A DNA stretch of 21,982 bases, from positions 1 through 21,982 of the IMG/VR virus record IMGVR_UViG_3300025012_000974. The stretch is one strand, 5' to 3'. Positions 13,501 through 20,039 of the stretch are shown here, in pieces; positions within the stretch are counted from its first letter, which is position 1, and each line of letters starts with the position of its first letter. The position numbers were made by a program, and so were the translations under genes. The notes under the pieces were generated by a model. That model searched no databases. It was given only the letters and a program-made list of their open reading frames with translations, and was not told the origin of the DNA. Origin of the DNA: a virus.

Positions 13501-16479
13501 ATGCGCGACAAGTACACAATCATCATGGTGGTTCCTGGTATGCGCTTCCAGGGTGACACCCTTGAGACTTCCTCTCTTGGGGGAAGCGAAACCGCTGCAA
13601 TCTGCATGGCACGTGAGCTGGCCAAGCTCGGGCACTCCGTTCGCATGTTCTGTGAATGTGAGAAGCCCGGCATGTATGATGGCGTGCTGTACGTTCACAT
13701 CAGCTATGCTGAGCACGCGCTCCAGCAAATGCCCGCTGATATCGCAATCGTGCAGCGCGATCCAGGCCCGTTCAAGTCCAGCATCAACGCACGCATCAAC
13801 CTTCTCTGGTGCCATGACCTAGCTCTGGGCCGAGTTGCTGATACCTTCCGTGCCTTGTCATGGAACATTGACAGGTTCATCACGGTCAGCAACTACATGA
13901 AGACGCAGTATCGCAAGGTCTATGGTTTGCCTGATGAAACGGTCTATGCTTCACGTAATGGGATCGATCTGTTCCGTATTCCCAAGGTTGATCTGACCAA
14001 GAAGTTGCGCAAACGCCTCGTGTACTCAGCACGCCCTGAGCGTGGCCTTGATGTCATGCTCAGCAGTATCCTTCCAGCGCTCTTGGCCAAAGACCCTGAG
14101 TTTGAGCTCGCGCTCTATGGCTATAACAATCCTGTTGAGCATATGGCCGCGTTCTATGCTGGCTTGAAACAGCAGGCGGCACAGTTCGGTGATAAGGTCA
14201 GGTTCGTCGGCTATCTTCCGAAAGATGAACTCTATAAGCAATACGCTGAATCGGGCATCTATGCCTACCCGACACCTTCGCCCACGTCCCCGACTTTTAC
14301 GGAGGTTTCGTGTATATCGATCATGGAATCCCAAGCGTGCGGAATGCCGGTCGTTACGAGCGCACGCGGGGCGCTGCCTGAAACGCTTCATCCCGATGCT
14401 GGCGTGCTTATTGACGGCGACCCTTGGTCTGATGCCTACCGGGATGCCTTTACAGGGGCGGTTTTAAGGCTCGCTGGAGATGAGGAAGCTTATAACCGGG
14501 CAGCCCTAGCGGGCATGGCCCATTCAGCCAACCTGGGATGGGCTGGAGTGGCCCAGGAGTGGAGCTCCTGGTTCGATACCCTGTTCGATACGTTCAATGA
14601 CGACCCTGTGCGTCTTGCCCATCACTTTTATCAGCGCAGTGATATTGGAGCAGTGCGTGAAGTTCTTGGACGCCTTGATAATCTGGATGATGGCTCTCCG
14701 GCTGCAAACATACTTCTAAACAAGGTCCAAGACGAGTATGCATTCACCCTCGGCACCGAGCGCTATCGAAAGCACTATCTGGCAGCGGGAAAGGAAACTG
14801 ACAAACGACTGAGCTCTGTACCGCTCGAAGCTCATGCACCGATGTTCGAGAACACAGGTGAGCAACGCTTTCTGAACATCCAAGCATTCTTGGAACAGCA
14901 CCCTGAACTCCAGAACATTCTAGAATTCGGGTGCGGGCATGGTTGGTCAACGGTCTACTTCGCTAACAAGCTGGGCCGTAGCTGGACTGCCCTTGACATT
15001 GATCCAGGTGCGATCAAATGGGCCAAGACCTTCGCTGAAAAGTTTGGCCGTGGTAATGCTGAGTTCGAGTTCGTAGTCGGTGATCAGACTGCGGTGCCTG
15101 CTTCGAAAGCCCCCTATGATTGCCTGTTGATCAGTGAAGTGCTGGAGCATTGCCCCGATCCGTACGCTGTTATGGATTCGCTTGAACAGCACATCAAACC
15201 GGGTGGTAGCGTCATACTCACGGTGCCATTCGGCACGTCCGAGTATGGCACACCGAACTGGGACGGGTTCCGTGGTCATATCTGGGAGTTCGACCAGCAT
15301 GACCTGCGGGATATGTTCGGCAGCAAGCCAGACTTCGCAATGACATCTGGTGTGATCTATCCGAATTCTGTTACCGGTGATATGATCGGATACTATCTGG
15401 TCACGTACCGTGCCGATCAAAAGCCCACTGGTAGGATTGACTGGGACAGGAAGCTTCGCTTACAGCGCCCGCGTCAAACCATATCTGCGTGCATAATTGC
15501 TGGCCGTGAGGCTGAGCTGACCCTTGGCTGGTGTCTGAAATCTGTGCAACCCTACATCGATGAAATAGTCATCGCTGATACGGGCATGTCTGGAGATGCC
15601 AAGGCTATTGCTAAGAAGTACGGTGCGAAGCTGGTCAAGGGCTCTGATCCAACGGTCAGCGGTTTTGATGTGCCTCGAAACGAGGCCCTAGCGGGCTGTT
15701 CCATGGATTGGGTGCTGTGGATCGACACTGACGAGAAGCTGCTTGGCGGCATGTTCCTGCGGAAATACCTTCGCCAGTCAGTATGGCACGGCCTTTCAAT
15801 CAGGCAGCACCACTTCGCCATCGATGCTGGTTTTTCCCCTGACATGCCCGTGCGCTGTTTCCGCCGCTCGCCGTACCCATACGAAGGCGGTCTCAAAGGC
15901 AAATCGATGAAGTTCATCGGACGCATCCACGAGCACCCTGAGCTTGACTTGAATGAAGGCCCCGGCGAAGTCCTCATCCTGCCAGATGTGAACATCGCAC
16001 ATATTGGCTATCTCGATGAGAGTATCAGGCGGCAACGCTTCATTCGTAACAAGCCGCTACTTGATATGGATAGGCGAGACCATCCTACACGGCTGCTTCA
16101 GAAGCATTTTGTCATGCGTGACAATATGCTGCTAGCTCAATATCAGCTTCAGCAAAGCAACGGCAATGTGACGACTGAGGTACGGGCTTTAGCAGAGGAA
16201 GTCGTGCAGCTCTATCGCGAGCACTTTCTTGGCAAGATCAAATACACGAACATCGATAGCCTGCAATACTATACGCAAGCACTCCAGGTTCTGGGTCGTG
16301 GCATCGATGTCGTGTTCACAGTCGGTGCCAACCGGGACGGCAAGGGTGACAATCTGCACAATGGTCAGGTTCCGCAGCCCATCGTTGCACGCTTCGCTGA
16401 CTATGAAGAGGCCCGCATCGAGATCGAGTACCGTTTGAAAGAGCGCATGATGCCGCTTCAGGCACAGGAACATTGGTAA
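13501..16479 (+). CDS. Three-domain enzyme: GT4 glycosyltransferase + methyltransferase + GT2 glycosyltransferase
   Basis: This single 992-codon reading frame joins three enzymes. Residues ~1-370 are a GT-B/GT4 domain: donor loop 'SLGGSETAAICMARELAKLG' near 25-44, the 'YSARPERGLDVML' strand, and E268-x7-E276 ('EVSCISIME') followed by 'ACGMPVVTS'. Residues ~450-650 are a class I methyltransferase: 'EFGCGHG' 475-481, 'ALDIDPGAI' and 'EVLEH'. Residues ~658-870 are a GT2 domain: 'TISACIIAGREAEL', then 'DEIVIADTG', and D742-x-D744 in 'WIDTDE' as metal site. The last ~120 residues are helical. The gene sits among virion genes, between small head proteins and the connectors, with its own strong ribosome binding site. 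All key residues are intact. It probably extends and methylates a glycan (inference). Acceptor unknown. Confidence 0.88.
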   Translation: MRDKYTIIMVVPGMRFQGDTLETSSLGGSETAAICMARELAKLGHSVRMFCECEKPGMYDGVLYVHISYAEHALQQMPADIAIVQRDPGPFKSSINARINLLWCHDLALGRVADTFRALSWNIDRFITVSNYMKTQYRKVYGLPDETVYASRNGIDLFRIPKVDLTKKLRKRLVYSARPERGLDVMLSSILPALLAKDPEFELALYGYNNPVEHMAAFYAGLKQQAAQFGDKVRFVGYLPKDELYKQYAESGIYAYPTPSPTSPTFTEVSCISIMESQACGMPVVTSARGALPETLHPDAGVLIDGDPWSDAYRDAFTGAVLRLAGDEEAYNRAALAGMAHSANLGWAGVAQEWSSWFDTLFDTFNDDPVRLAHHFYQRSDIGAVREVLGRLDNLDDGSPAANILLNKVQDEYAFTLGTERYRKHYLAAGKETDKRLSSVPLEAHAPMFENTGEQRFLNIQAFLEQHPELQNILEFGCGHGWSTVYFANKLGRSWTALDIDPGAIKWAKTFAEKFGRGNAEFEFVVGDQTAVPASKAPYDCLLISEVLEHCPDPYAVMDSLEQHIKPGGSVILTVPFGTSEYGTPNWDGFRGHIWEFDQHDLRDMFGSKPDFAMTSGVIYPNSVTGDMIGYYLVTYRADQKPTGRIDWDRKLRLQRPRQTISACIIAGREAELTLGWCLKSVQPYIDEIVIADTGMSGDAKAIAKKYGAKLVKGSDPTVSGFDVPRNEALAGCSMDWVLWIDTDEKLLGGMFLRKYLRQSVWHGLSIRQHHFAIDAGFSPDMPVRCFRRSPYPYEGGLKGKSMKFIGRIHEHPELDLNEGPGEVLILPDVNIAHIGYLDESIRRQRFIRNKPLLDMDRRDHPTRLLQKHFVMRDNMLLAQYQLQQSNGNVTTEVRALAEEVVQLYREHFLGKIKYTNIDSLQYYTQALQVLGRGIDVVFTVGANRDGKGDNLHNGQVPQPIVARFADYEEARIEIEYRLKERMMPLQAQEHW

Positions 16480-16497
16480 GATATCTGGTAAGATATA
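16474..16497 (+). repeat. 12-bp tandem duplication across the stop codon of the fusion gene
   Basis: TGGTAAGATATC (16474-16485) is followed by TGGTAAGATATA (16486-16497), 11 of 12 bases identical. The first copy carries the terminal Trp codon and TAA stop. The unit length is a multiple of three, so the second copy supplies another in-frame TGG-TAA. It marks the 3' border of the 992-codon gene. Confidence 0.75.
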
Positions 16498-16511
16498 AAG
16501 GGGACTGAAAA

Positions 16512-16760
16512 ATGGCTGCTATGCGAGCGAAGATGAAAATCAATCATATTGACCGGCGTCACGAGGGCCAAGAAACCCTCTATTTCAATCCGGTTTCGCG
16601 CTCTGACAGTTACCCCGCCGACGGAAGCGACGAAAACAATACCTACGCTAAGTTCTCACCGTCTGGAATGTTGTCCCTCACAGTCTGCAATCCGGCCCTG
16701 CTTGGCAAGTTCAATGAAGGTGAGACGTACTATCTCGATTTTATTCGGGCTGACGGCTAG
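16512..16760 (+). CDS. Conserved phage protein of unknown function (82 aa)
   Basis: This is a small acidic-to-neutral protein with a recognisable but unnamed phage pattern: 'RAKMKINHIDRRHEGQETLYFNPV', then 'YPADGSDENNTYAKFSPSG', then 'LTVCNPALLGKFNEGETYYLDF'. The 'dGSDENNTyakfsPSG' and 'NPaLlGkF..G..YYLDF' blocks recur in small proteins encoded near head-tail connector genes. It looks like a compact beta-barrel-like protein. AAGGGGA precedes the ATG at 16512. It resumes the structural module after the large enzyme gene. A role at the head-tail joint is inferred from location. Confidence 0.7.
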   Translation: MAAMRAKMKINHIDRRHEGQETLYFNPVSRSDSYPADGSDENNTYAKFSPSGMLSLTVCNPALLGKFNEGETYYLDFIRADG

Positions 16761-16776
16761 CTCTATAAGGCGCAGA

Positions 16777-17268
16777 ATGTACACGACTGTCTCAAATATG
16801 CTGGTGCTATTACCCAATATCGGGTCGCTAAGTGATATGACCAGCTCAGCAATCGTCGAGGCATACATCAAACCCGCTGAAGCCGAGATCAACGCCAGAA
16901 TAGCTCGTGCGTATACCGTGCCTGTTTCTGGCTCTATTCCTATGCTGGAAGCTATCGCTACCGATATGTCAATTCACCGTGCCTTGACCTTGCGTGTTTT
17001 TACAGCGGCAATGCTCAAGGAATCAGCATGGCCAAAGCAGTACGAACGTGCCATTGAAACACTGAAGGAAATTGCTGCTGGTAAACTTCTGCTCGTTGAT
17101 TCAGCGGGTGTAATCGTCGGTGAGCGTGCCGGTACGTCCGCTGCCTATTCCAATACTATGGACTATCAGCCCACATATCATGAGGGTGGTGGTTGGAACG
17201 ATCAGGTCAAGGATACTGAGAAGAACGATGACCTGCTGAATGATAGGGACTTGCAGATATGGCCCTAG
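16777..17268 (+). CDS. Head-tail connector, DUF1320/Mu gp36-like
   Basis: The family pattern is clear. A short N-terminal 'MYTTVSNMLVLLPNIGSL' leads to 'IVEAYIKPAEAEINARIARAYTVPVSGSIPMLEAIATDMSIHRAL', the typical four-helix head-completion fold with A-x-A-x-I-x-x-x-I-x-x-x-Y-x-V-P. This is followed by 'YERAIETLKEIAAGKLLLV'. Members form a ring between portal and tail. The preferred start is ATG 16777, with AAGGCG 6 nt upstream. The open frame extends back to 16549 but would lie wholly over the preceding gene. At 163 aa it is normal in length. Its 3' end overlaps the next gene by 10 nt. Confidence 0.75.
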   Translation: MYTTVSNMLVLLPNIGSLSDMTSSAIVEAYIKPAEAEINARIARAYTVPVSGSIPMLEAIATDMSIHRALTLRVFTAAMLKESAWPKQYERAIETLKEIAAGKLLLVDSAGVIVGERAGTSAAYSNTMDYQPTYHEGGGWNDQVKDTEKNDDLLNDRDLQIWP

Positions 17269-17804
17269 GCTTTTCAGTTCAGATTGATGCGGGGCGTCTT
17301 GCCGGTGCCGTCAACAGACTCCGGCATGTCGCGGCTAACATCAACGATAAGCAGCTTCTACAGGCCATTGGCAATCGACATTTGAAATGGATGGTGCAGA
17401 ACCTTCGGGATGCTGGCACAGAAACCCCGCATCCGCCAATGTCACCGAATACACTGATAAAGAGCAGCGGCCGTGCAAGTCCACGGCACTTATCCTCTCG
17501 GTTTCGGGCATTCTTGCAACAGTCCTACACTGTGAAGGTAGCTAACGATCACGTTGATGTCGGTACGCAAAACGAAATGGCGAAGTGGCACCATCATGGC
17601 ACCGACCCGTTCATTATCAGGCCCACAAACAGGAAGTACCTGAAGTTTGCTACCATTGACGGTGTCGTATTTGCTAAAGAGGTCCACCATCCCGGCATCC
17701 CGGCTCGAGGCTTGCTGCCTACCAAGAAGACCGCCGAGGCTTTAGCGCTCCAGGTCATAGTCGCCGGTATTCAGCGCGCTATCAAAAGCGGAGGTCTGGT
17801 CTAA
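17259..17804 (+). CDS. Tail completion / virion morphogenesis protein, Mu gpG-like
   Basis: This 181-aa protein matches the phage virion morphogenesis (gpG/gpS) group. The N-terminal helix 'LAGAVNRLRHVAANINDKQLLQAIGNRHL' is followed by a basic region and 'SPNTLIKSSG', a beta segment with 'DVGTQNEMAKWHHHGTDPFIIRP', and the hallmark 'HHPGIPARGLLPTKKTAE' near the C terminus. In this family the 'H-x-G-x-x-x-R' and 'IPaR-x-fl' blocks are the conserved ones. It probably acts in tail completion or head-tail joining. Start ATG 17259 overlaps the connector gene by 10 nt, and its stop overlaps the next ATG (TAATG), so three connector genes are coupled. Confidence 0.8.
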   Translation: MALGFSVQIDAGRLAGAVNRLRHVAANINDKQLLQAIGNRHLKWMVQNLRDAGTETPHPPMSPNTLIKSSGRASPRHLSSRFRAFLQQSYTVKVANDHVDVGTQNEMAKWHHHGTDPFIIRPTNRKYLKFATIDGVVFAKEVHHPGIPARGLLPTKKTAEALALQVIVAGIQRAIKSGGLV

Positions 17805-18244
17805 TGGCGAAGATCAATTATTGGAATATCGAGCAACAAATAGGCTCGATCATAAAAACGCAAGTGGCTCGCGCCACGGTCCTTATTGAAGAGGAAATCA
17901 ATTGGGCTGAAGGCGATGTGGTTGCTATCTATCTTGAGGAAGCTCAGGCACCGGCTGAACAACAAGGCTTGAGTGCGGGCACTCGGTTACGGCAATTGAT
18001 CACGTTCAAAATCTGGTGCTGGCATTTTGGCTTCGGCAAGGACAAAGCCCTAGCCATGCAAGCCCGAGACAATCTGGTCGGTGATGTACAGGTAGCACTC
18101 CTAGGCAATCATGGGCTGAACAGCACGGTCAATTCATCTTGGATAATTGGCTGTGAGTTCATAGCTGGGCCATCGCCAACTGATAGAGGCTTCGCAGCCG
18201 GTGCTTCTATAGACCTGATAGCTGAAGCTGTAGCGACGACTTAG
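17804..18244 (+). CDS. Tail terminator-like protein
   Basis: At 146 aa, and placed between the gpG-like gene and the tail tube gene, this is the usual position of the tail terminator (lambda gpU/Mu gp37-like). The sequence is consistent with the alpha/beta fold of that group: an N-terminal helix, 'ATVLIEEEINWAEGDVVAIYL' strands, 'TRLRQLITFKIWCWHFGFG', a helix 'KALAMQARDNLVGDVQVALL' and a final strand pair 'IIGCEFIAGPS'. There is no motif unique enough to prove it. The ATG at 17804 shares a base with the upstream TAA. Confidence 0.6.
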   Translation: MAKINYWNIEQQIGSIIKTQVARATVLIEEEINWAEGDVVAIYLEEAQAPAEQQGLSAGTRLRQLITFKIWCWHFGFGKDKALAMQARDNLVGDVQVALLGNHGLNSTVNSSWIIGCEFIAGPSPTDRGFAAGASIDLIAEAVATT

Positions 18245-18253
18245 GAGGCTATT

Positions 18254-18508
18254 ATGAAAACAGTACGCATGACGCAAGATCGCAACTTTCCCAATCACGG
18301 CATGAAACATGCCGGTGAGGTGTGGGAAAATATATCTGATAGCCTCGCAGCCCAGCTTGAACAGCAAGGCTTCGCTAGAATTGAGTCACATGTAGTCGGC
18401 GTTGATGCTGAAGTGAAGATGCCTATGCGCAAACGCGCGCGAGAGGGGTCAGGCCAATATAAGGGAGATGACCCGACTACGCCCGAAAAGAATGAAGCTT
18501 ATGAATAG
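18254..18508 (+). CDS. Small protein of unknown function (84 aa)
   Basis: This is a short gene with an excellent ribosome binding site (AGGAGG, 18244-18249). The N-terminal half, 'MKTVRMTQDRNFPNHG' then 'AGEVWENISDSLAAQLEQQGFARI', has the pattern of small phage proteins with a beta strand followed by an 'L-A-x-x-L-x-x-x-G-x-A' helix, seen next to connector or tube genes. The C-terminal 30 residues are basic then polar and likely disordered ('RKRAREGSGQYKGDD'). The role is not known. It is probably a minor tail or joining component by location. Confidence 0.65.
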   Translation: MKTVRMTQDRNFPNHGMKHAGEVWENISDSLAAQLEQQGFARIESHVVGVDAEVKMPMRKRAREGSGQYKGDDPTTPEKNEAYE

Positions 18509-18552
18509 GCAGGAAAGCAAGGCAACGGCTTTAGTTTTGATGGAGGTCTAAA

Positions 18553-19512
18553 ATGGCATATGGATTTTTGGGCCATATTGGAATTGCGAAAGAAACGACC
18601 TGGGGAACGGCCGTTGCTGCTACTGATTACTTTGAAGCGTTGAGCGAAGGAATCACGGCCGTACCTGACCGATTCCAGTCTAGAAACATCGTAGGCGCGA
18701 TGTATGAGCCCGATGATAATACCGGCGTCGTTCGTATTTCCGGGCCTGTCACATTCCCCGCGCATCCAAGCCCCTTCGGTCACGTGCTGAACGGGGTGTT
18801 CGGTAACAATTCAGGGTCAGTAGTGCTTTCGGGCTTCTTGTTCAAGAACGAATTCACTGTCCGTACCAGCGACACAAATAGCCTTCATCCGCTGCCCGCA
18901 TATACCTTGGAAATCTTCCGGGACATCACGTCATCGCAGCAATATGATGGTTGCCAGTTCGCTAACGTGCAGATGGCGATCCAGCCCAACCAAGAGCTTC
19001 GCGTTACGGCGCAGGTCATTGGCAAGGGCACACAGAATATCGCTAAGACAACCGCATCATTCCCGGGTTCCCCGACTGGGTTCTTCTATTGGGACTCTTG
19101 TTCGATTGCTCTAGGCGGTACGGGCGTCAGCATTATTGAAGCTTTGACCATCACACTAGACAACGCCCTTGAAGGGCTTCCTGCAATTGCGTCTACGAAC
19201 AGCGGAGAAATCACGCGCATCAAGCGCAATGGTCCGCCGACAGTGCGAGTATCTGGCTCCGTGGCGCTCGAAGATTTCTTCGAGTATAACAAGCTGATCG
19301 CGCAGACTGAGCAGCGACTCGCGGTGCACTTGACGGCAGCTAATTCGTTTGCATTGCTCATTGAAATCCCACGCATGGTCTACACTGAATTCCCCCTGGG
19401 CATTTCAGGCCGTGAGCGACAGATCGTGTCATTCAATGCTACAGGTCGATACCATACGGGCTCAGCATCGATGATCAAAGCAACTCTCTGGACGACCAAG
19501 AGCGACTATTAG
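18553..19512 (+). CDS. Major tail tube protein
   Basis: This 319-aa protein should polymerise into the tail tube around the tape measure. The N terminus 'GHIGIAKETTWGTAVAATDYFEALSEGI' is the characteristic phage tube-protein start ('G-x-a-x-E-x-x-W-G-T-x-x-x-x-x-x-f-x-x-L-s-E'). It is followed by 'RNIVGAMYEPDDNTGVVRISG', a long beta-rich middle ('FANVQMAIQPNQELRVTAQVIGKG') and a C-terminal domain of strands and loops. At 319 aa it is near the upper size for siphophage tubes. The chaperone pair and tape measure follow directly, the standard order. No sheath gene precedes it, which supports a non-contractile tail. It is a candidate acceptor of the glycan machinery only by proximity. Confidence 0.82.
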   Translation: MAYGFLGHIGIAKETTWGTAVAATDYFEALSEGITAVPDRFQSRNIVGAMYEPDDNTGVVRISGPVTFPAHPSPFGHVLNGVFGNNSGSVVLSGFLFKNEFTVRTSDTNSLHPLPAYTLEIFRDITSSQQYDGCQFANVQMAIQPNQELRVTAQVIGKGTQNIAKTTASFPGSPTGFFYWDSCSIALGGTGVSIIEALTITLDNALEGLPAIASTNSGEITRIKRNGPPTVRVSGSVALEDFFEYNKLIAQTEQRLAVHLTAANSFALLIEIPRMVYTEFPLGISGRERQIVSFNATGRYHTGSASMIKATLWTTKSDY

Positions 19513-19541
19513 TTCGATCACACTTAGGCAAGGAGGTAGGT

Positions 19542-19910
19542 ATGGCGGAAGTAGACCCCACTGCGGTGGCGCAGTTTATGGAACTGTTGGCCACCGTCGC
19601 GCCCGAGGACGGTAAGCTAGAATTCAAGCTGCCTGAGGGCGCCACTGTCATTGATTTAGGCCAAGCGTTCCCAGTCAATATGGGTGACTGGATGGACCTC
19701 TACGATGCTGGCTATATGGATGAGCGCGGTATGATCGTTCAGAAAGGCCCGGCGACCATAGCCAACGTCATCCTTCATTTCTGTAAGAAGATAAATCCGG
19801 CTATCAGTATAGATGGTATCCGAGCCTTGGACATCACCAAACTGTCACGGGCGTTTTTGTTTGTGAACAAGCTGCTCAGTAGTGAGGGGGATCTAAACCC
19901 TACGAAGTGA
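19542..19910 (+). CDS. Tail assembly chaperone, lambda gpG-like (0-frame product)
   Basis: This 122-aa protein lies between the tube and tape measure genes, the invariant place of the tail assembly chaperone. It is rich in acidic and hydrophobic residues: 'GKLEFKLPEGATVIDLGQAF', then 'PATIANVILHFCKKINPAISI', then 'RAFLFVNKLLSSEGDLNPTK'. The AAGGAGGTAGGT before the ATG at 19542 is strong. Near its 3' end a canonical -1 slippery heptamer A AAC CCT (19895-19901) allows part of the ribosomes to continue into the next short frame. The chaperone binds the tape measure protein and is absent from the mature virion in known phages. The assignment rests on position, length and the frameshift arrangement. 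Confidence 0.78.
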   Translation: MAEVDPTAVAQFMELLATVAPEDGKLEFKLPEGATVIDLGQAFPVNMGDWMDLYDAGYMDERGMIVQKGPATIANVILHFCKKINPAISIDGIRALDITKLSRAFLFVNKLLSSEGDLNPTK

Positions 19911-19980
19911 GATGCTTGAAATTGATTCACATCTTTGCTTCAGCATATGGTTGGGGCCAGGATGAAATCAGGCGTCTCAC
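19895..19980 (+). promoter_or_regulatory. Candidate -1 programmed frameshift signal (slippery heptamer plus RNA stem)
   Basis: In the zero frame the codons read CTA AAC CCT ACG AAG TGA, so the heptamer 19895-19901 is A AAC CCT, an exact X XXY YYZ. The -1 frame is open from 19886 and continues to a stop at 20036-20038. Five nt after the heptamer GTGAGA (19907-19912) can pair with TCTCAC (19975-19980). Inside that, TGC-t-TGAA (19913-19920) can pair with TTCA-GCA (19939-19945). The stem is a candidate stimulator; folding was done by eye. Confidence 0.65.
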
Positions 19981-20038
19981 GGTAAAGCAGGCCGAGGTGC
20001 TGAAAATGTTCATAGAGCAAGACAGGCGGCGGGAATAA
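19901..20038 (+). CDS. Tail assembly chaperone extension, lambda gpT-like (-1 frame)
   Basis: This is the 45-codon reading frame entered by -1 slippage, giving a fusion of 165 residues (120 from the upstream frame plus 45). It contains 'LKLIHIFASAYGWGQDEIRRLT', the typical 'a-x-x-y-GW-x-x-d-e-I-x-x-L-t' sequence of the second chaperone part in siphophages, then 'KQAEVLKMFIEQDRRRE'. No ATG is available for this frame. A GTG at 19907 could begin it independently, but it has no convincing ribosome binding site. The frame is too short and lacks a standard start, so it is easily missed. Its stop overlaps no other gene, and the tape measure ATG follows 2 nt after the stop. Confidence 0.75.
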   Translation, partial: YEVRCLKLIHIFASAYGWGQDEIRRLTVKQAEVLKMFIEQDRRRE

Positions 20039-20039
20039 A

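Noticed and set aside
14947-15420. 157-codon minus-strand open frame
   Set aside because: It is antisense to the methyltransferase domain of the fusion protein, whose motifs are in the + frame, and all other genes run in the + direction.
19886-19892. G GGG GAT as the frameshift site
   Set aside because: Only the first codon would re-pair after slippage (GAT to GGA does not), while A AAC CCT at 19895-19901 satisfies the full rule.
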